Of a stretch of DNA of 24,136 nt, positions 1 to 7,013 are shown one piece after another; the stretch's first letter is position 1, and every line of letters begins with the position of its first letter. This DNA is from CAZBWE01 sp964581905 (lineage in GTDB: Bacteria > Planctomycetota > Phycisphaerae > Sedimentisphaerales > Anaerobacaceae). A program made the translations under genes and the position numbers. The stretch spans positions 1 to 24,136 of the forward strand of contig CAZOQJ010000022.1 of assembly GCA_964581905.1 (NCBI GenBank), in the 5' to 3' direction. The notes beneath the pieces were generated by a model, which worked only from the letters and a program-made list of their open reading frames with translations, did no database searches and was not told the origin of the DNA.

Positions 1-86
1 TGGAGAATCTCCATCGATTGAATCATATGTGGAGCGAGCTTCATCCGCTGCTCCAGCCGCATGTCACCTCTCATCTCCAACTTCAT
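1..86 (-). CDS. rpoN: RNA polymerase sigma-54 factor RpoN, N-terminal fragment (cut by window edge)
   Basis: The reverse strand from 86 down to 1 is open and reads MKLEMRGDMRLEQRMKLAPH followed by MIQSMEIL. LEQRMKLAP-x-MIQSMEIL matches sigma-54 region I, the leucine/glutamine-rich segment that interacts with enhancer-binding activators and inhibits isomerisation. Only about 28 codons are inside the window; the core-binding and RpoN-box domains lie beyond it. Three in-frame ATGs compete (86, 74 and 62). The one at 62 has a GAGAGGTGAC ribosome-binding site just upstream, the one at 86 a weaker AGGTGTT, so the true start is uncertain. It lies downstream of recR on the same strand but has its own promoter-like site at 156-184. 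Identification rests on one short conserved stretch, but that stretch is characteristic. Confidence 0.75.
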   Translation of the reverse strand, partial: MKLEMRGDMRLEQRMKLAPHMIQSMEIL

Positions 87-155
87 AGGAACACCTGACA
101 AAAATCTTTATTCTGAATCTTCGCTTCCATCCGTGGAAACCGCTTCAATTATTAT

Positions 156-184
156 ATCATAAATGTACCAAAAGATATCGTCAA
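156..184 (-). promoter_or_regulatory. sigma-70-type promoter for rpoN
   Basis: On the reverse strand TTGACG (184-179) is followed after 17 bases by TATGAT (161-156). An overlapping TATAAT lies at 156-151 but at a poor spacing. Transcription would start near 149, about 60-90 bases before the candidate rpoN starts and downstream of the recR stop codon, so rpoN need not depend on read-through from recR. Sequence match only. Confidence 0.45.
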
Positions 185-213
185 GATTCACGTGCTGATT
201 CAAAAATCCCCAC

Positions 214-825
214 TTACTCTAATTGTTGCCTGCCGATTATAGCGTCGGTAAGCATTTTGCCGCTTGCGTACTCGATAGTGCTGCCAGTGGGAAGACCTCT
301 CGCTAAGCGGGTAATTTTCACGCCGGTATCTCTGAGCAGCGAGCTTATATATAGTGTTGTGCCGTCACCAGCCATATTAGGATTAGTGGCCATTATTATT
401 TCTTTGATGCCACCTTTTCGGACGCGTTCGACGAGCTTGTCGATAGTCAAATCGTCCGGCTCAATTCCATCCAATGGTGCGATGTGGCCGCCGAGGACAT
501 GATAAACCCACTTACACGCCCCAGTTTTTTCCAGGGCTATGACATCTTTGGGCTGCTCGACAACACATATTAAGCTCTTATCCCGCCTTTGGTCGGAGCA
601 GATTTCGCAAATTGGTTGTTCCGAATAATTATAGCAGATTTGGCAGCGTTTGATTTTATTTTTGACATCCCGTATGGCATCAGCCAGGGCCATAGCTTCA
701 TCGCCTTTGGCTTTCAATATATAAAAAGCCAGCCGTTCCGCCGTCTTAGGCCCAACGCCCGGCAGCTTACCGAATTCCTCAATAAGCCTATTCAAAGTTT
801 CTGTATATACGCCACTCATAATCAT
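214..825 (-). CDS. recR: Recombination mediator protein RecR
   Basis: RecR works with RecO (and RecF) to load RecA on SSB-coated single-stranded DNA at gaps. The 203-residue length is normal for the family. In order: a helix-hairpin-helix near residues 19-33 (KLPGVGPKTAERLAFYIL), a four-cysteine zinc finger (CQIC...CEIC, about residues 60-76), and a TOPRIM domain starting at DKSLICVVEQ, followed by the conserved stretch IIMATNPNMAGDGTTLYI and a C-terminal LARGLPTGSTIEYA. The start at 825 lies five bases past the dnaX stop codon, so the two genes are cotranscribed and probably translationally coupled; a second in-frame ATG two codons on is also possible. In Bacillus-type genomes a small ybaB/yaaK gene sits between dnaX and recR; it is absent here. 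Confidence 0.97.
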   Translation of the reverse strand: MIMSGVYTETLNRLIEEFGKLPGVGPKTAERLAFYILKAKGDEAMALADAIRDVKNKIKRCQICYNYSEQPICEICSDQRRDKSLICVVEQPKDVIALEKTGACKWVYHVLGGHIAPLDGIEPDDLTIDKLVERVRKGGIKEIIMATNPNMAGDGTTLYISSLLRDTGVKITRLARGLPTGSTIEYASGKMLTDAIIGRQQLE

Positions 826-830
826 TTTTT

Positions 831-2258
831 TTAGTTCTCTTCGACTTCGGTGATAGTTGCGTCAAGGCCGATGATGACAGTTTTTACTGCGGGGTCGTTG
901 ACTATTTCGTTTTTCCTCCGGCTGTTGGTTCGTCTCTCGTGGCCCGCCTGTCCTCCGTAGCCCCTAAGGGGCGAAGGATGGATGGCTCGTGACTCGCTAT
1001 TTGCTACCTGCTGCTCATTACTTTTTATCTCTGTCCCTTTGTGCCTTTGTGCCTCGGAGCTCTGCTGTTTTTTTTTAACGTCCTTGTCCGTCGTAGTTTT
1101 TACGAAGGCGGAAGCAGCAGTGCCACCCCGCAACTGTGACAGAAGCTCATCAACATTCAAAAAGTGTTCGCTCAGAGCAAACCGCAGCAGCAGGGCGTCC
1201 AGAAGCGCTCTCGGTGTGTCGCTGTTTTTCAGCGTCCACCGCAATTTTTCAAGTGCGGTTATATTGTAAATAAGAGCAGCGGTATCGAAATTTTCAGCTA
1301 ACTCGCCAGTTCTCTTTCTCTGCTCGGCGGTCAAGGCCAGAAGCTCGCTGTCGGTCCCCGTGGATTTAACCACCATTAAATCCCGCATATAATCAATCAG
1401 CGAATCAACGACCTGGACCTCGCCCACGCCTGTATTGATTAAGTCTTCGACGGATGCAAGTGTCCCGGCTGCGTCACTGTCGCCGATTCTGGCGATAAGA
1501 TTGTAAATCTTTTCACTATTCGGGCTGCCTAAATACTGCTCTAACAGCTCAGCCGTCAAAGGTTCTATGCCGGTACTAATTAATCTATCCAGCAGGCTCA
1601 GGCCGTCTCTCATCGAGCCATTTGCCATCTTCGCAAGGGGCAAAATCAAATCGTCCTCATATTTGAGCTTTTCCTGCTTGAGGATGGATTTTAGCTGCCC
1701 GGCAATTTTGCCGGCTGGAATATTATTAAAATCAAATCTCTGGCATCTGGATTGAATAGTCAGGATAACTTTGTTCGGCTCGGTGGTAGCAAAGATAAAC
1801 TTAACGTGGCTGGGCGGCTCTTCCAATGTTTTAAGCAGGGCATTGAATGCGCCCGTCGTCAGCATATGAACTTCGTCGATAATATAAATCTTGAATCTTG
1901 ACCTTGCGGGGCGGTATATGACGTTTTCACGAAGCTCACGAATCTCGTCAACTCTGTTGTTTGATGCTCCATCTATTTCGATAACATCGATATCTTCGCC
2001 GATATTTACTGCCACGCAGCTATCGCACTTGCAGCAGGGCTTAGTCGTCGGCTTATCGACAGAGAGACAGTTGAGCGATTTTGCCAGCACCCGTGCCATA
2101 GTGGTCTTGCCAACGCCGCGAGTGCCGGTAAATAGATAGGCGTGAGCGACCCTGTCGGTCTTTATGGCGTTCTTAAGCGTCTGGCTGATAACGTCCTGCC
2201 CTACGATATCATCGAACGTCTGCGACCGATATTTTCTTGCAAGTACCGTGTAACTCAT
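831..2258 (-). CDS. dnaX: DNA polymerase III subunit gamma/tau (DnaX)
   Basis: Clamp-loader ATPase subunit of the replicative polymerase. I place the start at 2258 (MSYTVLARKYRS), because the nine codons upstream in the same frame lie in the 3' end of the SRP RNA. Visible: P-loop GTRGVGKTT (residues 45-52), four-cysteine zinc module (CCKCDSC region), DVIEIDGASNN, Walker B FKIYIIDEVHML, sensor segment ATTEPNKVILTIQSRCQRF, then the helical domain III. The protein (475 residues) lacks a long tau tail. After about residue 385 it turns into a charged low-complexity linker that includes AQRHKGTEIK, VANSESR, HPSPLRGYGGQA and HERRTNSRR. At DNA level (about 920-1075) this linker is a mosaic of the repeats seen between genes elsewhere in the window. 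The frame stays open and the protein ends in IGLDATITEVEEN. Confidence 0.96.
   Translation of the reverse strand: MSYTVLARKYRSQTFDDIVGQDVISQTLKNAIKTDRVAHAYLFTGTRGVGKTTMARVLAKSLNCLSVDKPTTKPCCKCDSCVAVNIGEDIDVIEIDGASNNRVDEIRELRENVIYRPARSRFKIYIIDEVHMLTTGAFNALLKTLEEPPSHVKFIFATTEPNKVILTIQSRCQRFDFNNIPAGKIAGQLKSILKQEKLKYEDDLILPLAKMANGSMRDGLSLLDRLISTGIEPLTAELLEQYLGSPNSEKIYNLIARIGDSDAAGTLASVEDLINTGVGEVQVVDSLIDYMRDLMVVKSTGTDSELLALTAEQRKRTGELAENFDTAALIYNITALEKLRWTLKNSDTPRALLDALLLRFALSEHFLNVDELLSQLRGGTAASAFVKTTTDKDVKKKQQSSEAQRHKGTEIKSNEQQVANSESRAIHPSPLRGYGGQAGHERRTNSRRKNEIVNDPAVKTVIIGLDATITEVEEN
920..1075 (-). repeat. Cluster of intergenic-type repeats inside the dnaX linker
   Basis: Within dnaX four repeat types lie side by side. 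Positions 929-942 (reverse strand CACGAGAGACGAAC) resemble the ACGAGAGACGAGCGAC run at 11815-11840. Positions 951-980 are a palindromic element with the core CCCCTAAGGGG. Positions 983-1000 hold a GCGAGTCACGAGCC-type unit. Positions 1028-1060 read TCTGTCCCTTTGTGCCTTTGTGCC, like the TTTGTGCCTTTTCGTGGC type units near 11600. They encode the charged linker without breaking the frame. Confidence 0.6.
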
Positions 2259-2269
2259 TTTCAAAAGAA

Positions 2270-2366
2270 GGCCGGGTTTACCCACAGCACAGCCAAGCTC
2301 ACGCCTATGGCTGCTCGGTTCCCCGCCTGACCAGATTCACGGGCTCGGCTTGCATGGGACCCGGCC
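2270..2366 (-). ncRNA. ffs: Signal recognition particle RNA, small bacterial type
   Basis: Reverse-strand sequence contains the SRP domain IV signature CTGGTCAGGCGGGGAACCGA followed by GCAGCC: a GGAA tetraloop with the asymmetric internal loop that binds Ffh. The 5' end GGCCGGGT (2366-2359) pairs perfectly with ACCCGGCC at the 3' end (2277-2270), giving a rod of about 97 nucleotides. The closing helix is followed directly by TTCTTTT, which would serve as its own intrinsic terminator. The gene sits just upstream of dnaX on the same strand, as scr/ffs does in Bacillus; its 3' end is only 11 bases from the dnaX ATG. Confidence 0.95.
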
Positions 2367-2507
2367 AAAAATTCGATTATTTACTAAGGACTATTTATCG
2401 TGCTCCAGTATATCGGTAGTATAACAAAGAACACAATAATTTCCACAAAAACATTCTAAATAGGTGAATTTTGCCGGAATACACAAAAATCGGCTTAGCG
2501 TTCATTA

Positions 2508-2535
2508 TTGACATTTCTGGCGAGGGCGGTATAAA
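2508..2535 (+). promoter_or_regulatory. Strong sigma-70-type promoter upstream of the phosphomannomutase gene
   Basis: A perfect TTGACA (2508-2513) is separated by 16 bases from TATAAA (2530-2535). Transcription would begin near 2542, about 95 bases before the start codon at 2636. It is the best promoter match in the window and fits the divergence point between ffs (minus) and this plus-strand run. The rest of 2367-2635 shows no gene I can support. Confidence 0.65.
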
Positions 2536-2635
2536 GTAGGTAACTGTAGGCAGAATTCGTGCCCAGGGAATCATAACCTGTGGACCGAAGAACAGAAGGC
2601 GAATTATCATTAAATACCATAAGGAGTTTGTAATA

Positions 2636-4006
2636 ATGGATGCTGGGATTTTTAAGGCATACGATATAAGAGGTGTTTATCCCGACCAGTTTAACGAAGA
2701 AGATGCGTGGAAAATCGGCTGTGCGACAGCCCGATTTTTACCGTCGTTGCTTACCGGCTATGAGCGGGGACAAACAAACGCCCAGGCCTTATGTGTCGGC
2801 AGAGATATGAGAACGCATGGCGAAGCCCTTGCCAATGCCCTTATCGAGGGCATTACCTCCACCGGTGCAAATGTAATTGATATAGGAATGATTGATACGC
2901 CACAGATGTACTTTGCCATTAATCATCTGGGTACGTGCGGCGGAGTACAGGTAACGGCTTCACATAATCCGGCCAGGTATAATGGCTTCAAAATTTCCGG
3001 TCAGGCAGCCAGACCCATCGGCGTCGATACCGGCTTAAAAGATATACAATATATCGCTATGGCTTTGCTTCACACAAAAGGCAAAGTTAGCGGCTCTGTG
3101 GAAAAACGTGATTTAACCACTGAATATAAAAACCATGTTCTAAAATTTCTGAACCCCAATATAAAAAAGCTCAAAATTGCCGTCGATGCCTCGAACGGAA
3201 TGGCAGGCAAAATTGTGCCCGCTGTTTTCGGCGATTTACCGATAGAAATCATCCCTCTTAATTTCGAGCACACCGGCAAATTCAAACATGAGCCAAACCC
3301 ACTAATTGAAAAAAACCTGGCTCAGGTAAAAAAAACCGTAAAGTCAAAAAAGTGTGATTTCGGCATTTGCTTCGACGGCGATGCAGACAGGCTAATGATG
3401 ATTGATGAAAAAAGCAAAACCATCGGCTGCGACCTGATGACAGCTTTGATGGCTGGGTATTTTCTAAAGCAGCATCCGAAGTCGGCAATAGTATACGACC
3501 TGCGAAGCAGCTGGGTTGTTGTCGAAGAAATTCTCAAAAATGGCGGCACGCCGCGCAGGGAACGTGTAGGGCACGCTTTTATGAAAAAGGCACTGCGAGA
3601 TTCACACGCTGTATTCGGCGGCGAGCTTTCAGGGCATTTCTATTATCGCGACAATTTCTACGCTGATTCGGGAATGATTACCTTAGTGCATGTTTTAAAT
3701 ATTGTCAGTGAAACCAGGACGCCGATAAGTGAGCTAATCAAGCCACTGCGAAGATATTACAGCAGCGGTGAGATAAACTTCAAAATTGATGATAAACAAG
3801 CCAAGATGGATGAGCTTGCAAAAAGATACAGTGACGGCCAAACCGACAATCTGGATGGGGTAACTGTTCAGTATAAGAACTGGTGGTTTAATTGTCGGTC
3901 GAGCAATACCGAGCCGCTGCTGCGACTAAATGTCGAAGCCAAAAGCAAAGAGCTGCTCGATGAGAAGATGAGCGAAATCGGGAGCCAGCTCGGTCGGCCG
4001 GAGTGA
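2636..4006 (+). CDS. Phosphomannomutase/phosphoglucomutase
   Basis: Alpha-D-phosphohexomutase that interconverts hexose 6-phosphate and 1-phosphate (mannose and/or glucose), feeding GDP-mannose or nucleotide-glucose synthesis for surface polysaccharides. At 456 residues it has the usual four-domain length. Motifs: the phosphoserine loop TASHNPARYNG (Ser109 is the phosphate carrier), the metal loop DGDADR (about residue 247), the sugar-binding loop GELSGHFYYRD (about 328) and the phosphate-binding loop RSSNTEPLLRL (about 421). AAGGAG stands about 10 bases before the ATG. It is more like the AlgC/ManB group than GlmM or Pgm. Sequence alone does not settle mannose versus glucose preference, so no symbol is given. 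Confidence 0.93.
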   Translation: MDAGIFKAYDIRGVYPDQFNEEDAWKIGCATARFLPSLLTGYERGQTNAQALCVGRDMRTHGEALANALIEGITSTGANVIDIGMIDTPQMYFAINHLGTCGGVQVTASHNPARYNGFKISGQAARPIGVDTGLKDIQYIAMALLHTKGKVSGSVEKRDLTTEYKNHVLKFLNPNIKKLKIAVDASNGMAGKIVPAVFGDLPIEIIPLNFEHTGKFKHEPNPLIEKNLAQVKKTVKSKKCDFGICFDGDADRLMMIDEKSKTIGCDLMTALMAGYFLKQHPKSAIVYDLRSSWVVVEEILKNGGTPRRERVGHAFMKKALRDSHAVFGGELSGHFYYRDNFYADSGMITLVHVLNIVSETRTPISELIKPLRRYYSSGEINFKIDDKQAKMDELAKRYSDGQTDNLDGVTVQYKNWWFNCRSSNTEPLLRLNVEAKSKELLDEKMSEIGSQLGRPE

Positions 4007-4040
4007 TATATCAATCGACGATTTACGAGTTGCGAGGGGT

Positions 4041-4054
4041 TCCGCCACGGCGGA
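4041..4054. repeat. Short palindrome TCCGCC-AC-GGCGGA between genes
   Basis: A perfect 6-bp inverted repeat with a two-base centre lies in the 88-base gap between the mutase and the DUF1805 gene. It shares TCCGCC/GGCGGA ends with the longer palindromic elements at 4751, 12009 and 12082 and may be a degraded copy. The preceding ATTTACGAGTTGCGAGGGG resembles the ACGAG-type units near 11780. Confidence 0.4.
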
Positions 4055-4094
4055 TAAAACTGAAACAGCGAGAAATCACAAGGAGGTGAAAATA

Positions 4095-4403
4095 ATGGAG
4101 GTTCACACAAAAACATACCAGACACCAAATGGGCTGGTTGAAAGCGTACAAACCAAATGGCCGGGATTCAATATTCTGTTGGTAACCGGAACCAAAGGAT
4201 TTCTGGCCTGCCCGGCCATAGATGTAGAGGCCTGCCAGCGCTACGGCGTAGTTGCGGCATTGGTGGAAAGTACGCCGGATAATCCTATAGGAACGCTCGA
4301 ACGTTTCCCGGAGCGTAAAGTCACAAAGGTGAATGCAAAAACCAAAGACATTGGCATCACCGAAGGAATGGATGTCAGTGATGCCTTTGCGATTATAGCA
4401 TAA
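4095..4403 (+). CDS. DUF1805 (YunC-like) protein
   Basis: A 102-residue protein matching the DUF1805 family typified by Bacillus YunC, whose function is not established. Recognisable stretches are the N-terminal strand (TKTYQTPNGLVESVQTKWPG), the central ILLVTGTKGFLACPAIDVE, and the alanine-rich VVAALVES. I chose the ATG at 4095 because AAGGAGG sits about 8 bases upstream. An in-frame GTG at 4086 overlaps that ribosome-binding site and is unlikely. No signal peptide or membrane segment is seen, so the protein should be cytoplasmic. It lies between the hexose mutase and an exported protein on the same strand, but context gives no firm role. Confidence 0.8.
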   Translation: MEVHTKTYQTPNGLVESVQTKWPGFNILLVTGTKGFLACPAIDVEACQRYGVVAALVESTPDNPIGTLERFPERKVTKVNAKTKDIGITEGMDVSDAFAIIA

Positions 4404-4450
4404 CATTGCAATAACCATTAAGGTCCAGATGAAAAAGAAAGGATATTAAA

Positions 4451-5257
4451 ATGAAAAGATTCTATTCTACTGCCGCAATCGTTATCATCTTTTTATTTCC
4501 TGCAATCTCAGCCGATGCCAAACACGCCTTAGCAGGTATAGACAACTTGCATGTTAATATTCTCCACACCGGCGAAGAGCCAAACGGCCTTGCATGGGAA
4601 AAAATAAAAACTCAAATAAGTAACAAACTAAACGAAGCAGGCATCAAAGTGTTCTCTCCAGAGCCGGGGGTAATGTATAAATTGCCCATCCGGCCCGAAC
4701 TTAAAATTTGCGTATGTTTACTCAAGCTTGAGCAATTCAAACAAGCCGACTCCGCCGAAGCGGCTACATCGCCTCGCGAAGGCGGATATGTATTCCACAT
4801 TCAAACACTATTAGCTAAAAATATCTATGTGGAGGTAAAACCTGCACTTCGACAGAAAGCCGATGTGTGGAAAACTGAGCCGGTGATGCAGGTAGTATCG
4901 GCGCAAGAAATGTCTGCTAAGCTTAATGAAGTTGCTTTGGAACAAGTTGGTGTCTTTATTAGGGCCTGGCGGGCTGCCAATCCGGAAGGTGTTCAGCCCG
5001 CCTTCAGCGAGGTCTCGCCAAAAGGCGGACCCATCGATGCAAAGCAGGTTGTCATCAGCGAAAGAGAACCAGCACAACCACCTGCTAAAACAGCAGTGAC
5101 TAAATATCTTTACGTGGCCTCAAAGAACAGCAAGGTCTTCCACAAATCAACTTGCATGTGGGCACAAAAAATTGCACCGAAAAACCTCGTACGCTACAAA
5201 ACCAGAGAAGATGCAATAAACGCCGGCAAAAGACCCTGCAAACGATGTGAGCCATAA
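4451..5257 (+). CDS. Exported protein with a C-terminal Ada-like metal-binding domain
   Basis: A 268-residue protein with a clear signal peptide (MKRFYSTAAIVIIFLFPAIS, cleavage probably after ADA near residue 23). The middle (residues 25-180) is a mixed alpha/beta domain I do not recognise. The last 50 residues (YLYVASKNSKVFHKSTC, then GKRPCKRCEP) look like the stand-alone Ada-type zinc-binding fold: FH-x3-C near the start and PC-x2-C at the end, so His plus three Cys could bind one metal. AAAGGA stands before the ATG. Two palindromic repeat copies lie inside the gene, encoding SAEAATSPREGG and PAFSEVSPKGGP, both in frame. Because the protein is exported, a DNA-repair role like that of Ada is unlikely; metal binding or protein/DNA binding outside the membrane are open options. 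Confidence 0.75.
   Translation: MKRFYSTAAIVIIFLFPAISADAKHALAGIDNLHVNILHTGEEPNGLAWEKIKTQISNKLNEAGIKVFSPEPGVMYKLPIRPELKICVCLLKLEQFKQADSAEAATSPREGGYVFHIQTLLAKNIYVEVKPALRQKADVWKTEPVMQVVSAQEMSAKLNEVALEQVGVFIRAWRAANPEGVQPAFSEVSPKGGPIDAKQVVISEREPAQPPAKTAVTKYLYVASKNSKVFHKSTCMWAQKIAPKNLVRYKTREDAINAGKRPCKRCEP
4751..4786. repeat. Palindromic element inside the exported-protein gene (copy 1)
   Basis: TCCGCCGAAGCGGC...GCGAAGGCGGA: the arms TCCGCC and GGCGGA close an imperfect hairpin. The ends match the intergenic copies at 12009-12034 and 12082-12107. In this gene it is read as SAEAATSPREGG. Confidence 0.65.
4996..5030. repeat. Palindromic element inside the exported-protein gene (copy 2)
   Basis: GCCCGCCTTCAGCGAGGTCTCGCC...GGCGGAC: a diverged copy of the same element, in the inverted sense (CCGCCTTCAGCG resembles the reverse complement of the GCGAAGGCGG arm). 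It is read in frame as PAFSEVSPKGGP, in the linker before the Ada-like domain. Confidence 0.5.
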
Positions 5258-5317
5258 AAATACGTCGAACGAAACAAAACAGTCAAACAATATAGGTTCG
5301 ACAAGCTCACTATAATA

Positions 5318-5878
5318 ATGAAACTGGTAACAATTGTAATAATAGCTGTTGGTCTGGCGATGGATGCGTTTGCGGTGTCTGTTGCATCTGGGGCCGCGTA
5401 CAAACAGTTGAAGTTAAGGCATAGCTTGCGAATGGCAGTTTTCTTTGGCGGCTTTCAGGCGTTTATGCCATTGGTTGGCTGCCTGGCAGGGCTGAGTACG
5501 AAAAAATACACAGCCGGTTTTGACCACTGGATTGCCTTCGGCCTCTTGAGTGCCGTGGGGGCCAAAATGATTTACGAGTCATTTAGAATTGGTTCGGCTG
5601 AGAAAAGCTTCGACCCATCAAATATTTTTGTTTTGTTAGCCCTGTCAATTGCCACGAGTATCGACGCTTTAGCTGTTGGTGTTACGCTTTCACTGATTAC
5701 AAGCTCTATCGTTATTGCGGTGATAATAATAGGGGTAGTAACATTTGTGCTATCATATCTCGGCGTATACATTGGCAAGAAAGTCGGGCATTTTTTCGAG
5801 AATAAAATCGAAGCCCTCGGCGGCCTGGTTCTTATCGGCCTTGGCTTAAAAGTGCTTATACAGCATCTTTTCTTCTAA
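5318..5878 (+). CDS. mntP: Manganese efflux pump MntP
   Basis: A 186-residue, six-helix membrane protein of the MntP (YebN, UPF0059) family that exports Mn2+ from the cytoplasm. The two pseudo-symmetrical halves each carry the family motif: GLAMDAFAVSVASG (residues 13-26) and SIATSIDALAVGVTL in the fourth helix, with the membrane-embedded aspartates thought to form the ion path. Length and start (MKLVTIVIIAVGLAMDAF) fit the family. No good ribosome-binding site is seen, only AGGTTCGAC upstream. The 60-base gap to the previous gene holds no Mn2+ (yybP-ykoY) riboswitch, unlike many mntP genes. Confidence 0.93.
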   Translation: MKLVTIVIIAVGLAMDAFAVSVASGAAYKQLKLRHSLRMAVFFGGFQAFMPLVGCLAGLSTKKYTAGFDHWIAFGLLSAVGAKMIYESFRIGSAEKSFDPSNIFVLLALSIATSIDALAVGVTLSLITSSIVIAVIIIGVVTFVLSYLGVYIGKKVGHFFENKIEALGGLVLIGLGLKVLIQHLFF

Positions 5879-5896
5879 ACAGCAGTAATTACCTCC

Positions 5897-5924
5897 TTGC
5901 AAAAAACCTGATTTTTGTTATAGA
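5897..5924 (+). promoter_or_regulatory. Possible promoter of the metallopeptidase/ATP-grasp genes
   Basis: TTGCAA (5897-5902), a 16-base spacer and TATAGA (5919-5924) lie between mntP and the next gene, giving a start near 5931. Each hexamer matches only about four of six consensus positions, so this is tentative. Confidence 0.3.
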
Positions 5925-5984
5925 TAATGTAGTAAGAAGATACATGCTAATGGCTTGAAGAAATGTAGCTTGATAAGAGCTGTT

Positions 5985-7013
5985 ATGGCAAAAACGACGA
6001 AGGTAATAAACTGGAAAAGGCTAACAGATGAAGAAATCCTGCCGATTCGAGTGCGGGACTTTAATCTGCAAATCAAGGATTCTTCTCTTGAGCCACTTAT
6101 AAACGAACTCTATGAGGAACTCGCATCAAAAGGTATAAGCTTCCACCCTCCCTGCTATCTTGCAGATGAGTGGCTTTGCCCTGACAGGGAACCCATAATC
6201 GGTATTCCGTTTTACTTGGCCCAGCCGCGATTAAAAAATATTGAAAAGAAAATGATGTTCGAAGTTGAGGGCGGAACAGAAAAATCGTGTATGAAGTTTC
6301 TGCGACATGAATGTGGACACGCTTTGAACTATGCTTATGAACTTTATAAGAAAACACGATGGCGAGAGCTATTTGGCCGATTCTCAGTCAAATACTCTGA
6401 TTTTTATTACTACCAGCCCTACTCGAGGCGATTCGTTATCCACCTCAAAGGCAATTATGCACAGGCACATCCTGATGAGGACTTCGCAGAGACTTTTGCC
6501 GTTTGGCTTACACCGAACAGTAATTGGCAGGAGAAATACCGGGACTGGCCCGTGATAAAGAAGCTACGTTATATCGATAATGTAATGAAAAGGCTCAATA
6601 ACAAGGAACCAATAACTACATCCAGAGGGACCCCGCCCTGGTCGGCTTCACGAATGATTTCTACCCTTGCCGGCTTCTACGAAAGAAAACGCAAGACACT
6701 TGGCAGTGACTTTCACGGTTTTTATGATGATAGTCTAAAAGAGCTTTTCAAGACAAGAAGCTCCTCGTCCACGACGACCAAGGCCTCTGCTGTTCTTCGC
6801 TTACATCGCCACCAGATTATTGACAATGTTGCAAGATGGACCGGGCATCGTAAATACGACATTCATCAGCTGGTCAACAGGATAATAGTTCGCTGTGAAG
6901 GGCTTGATTTATATGCAAAAAAGGATGGCCCGGATGATATAATAGCAATAACAGTTCTTCTTACCTCTATCGCAGGAAATATATTTGGGACAAAAAGGAA
7001 GCTACAACGCTAA
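5985..7013 (+). CDS. Putative zinc metallopeptidase (HExxH type)
   Basis: A 342-residue soluble protein. HECGH (residues 108-112) is a zincin motif within RHECGHALNYAYELY, and a downstream helix DEDFAETFAVWL supplies a likely third ligand, Glu near residue 169. This fits the family annotated as putative zinc-binding metallo-peptidase (I recall Pfam Peptidase_Mx), whose substrates are unknown. The start is the ATG at 5985; a longer TTG-initiated reading from 5955 adds ten unconvincing residues. No signal peptide is seen. Its stop codon overlaps the ATG of the following ATP-grasp gene by one base (TAATG), which argues for coupled expression and a shared substrate, perhaps a small peptide or a peptide tag made by one enzyme and cut by the other. 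The C-terminal 100 residues are unrecognised. Confidence 0.75.
   Translation: MAKTTKVINWKRLTDEEILPIRVRDFNLQIKDSSLEPLINELYEELASKGISFHPPCYLADEWLCPDREPIIGIPFYLAQPRLKNIEKKMMFEVEGGTEKSCMKFLRHECGHALNYAYELYKKTRWRELFGRFSVKYSDFYYYQPYSRRFVIHLKGNYAQAHPDEDFAETFAVWLTPNSNWQEKYRDWPVIKKLRYIDNVMKRLNNKEPITTSRGTPPWSASRMISTLAGFYERKRKTLGSDFHGFYDDSLKELFKTRSSSSTTTKASAVLRLHRHQIIDNVARWTGHRKYDIHQLVNRIIVRCEGLDLYAKKDGPDDIIAITVLLTSIAGNIFGTKRKLQR

Noticed and set aside
982..1269. Plus-strand open frame (95 codons) opposite dnaX
   Set aside because: A shadow of dnaX passing through repeat DNA; dnaX is well supported on the other strand.
2259..2285. Longer DnaX start (nine more codons)
   Set aside because: Those codons lie in the SRP RNA 3' end and the family starts at MSY.
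2395..2610. Minus-strand open frame of 71 codons upstream of ffs
   Set aside because: It covers the phosphomannomutase promoter, has no recognisable features and no ribosome-binding site.
5258..5317. Possible Mn2+ riboswitch before mntP
   Set aside because: Only 60 bases are available and the conserved yybP-ykoY elements are not seen.
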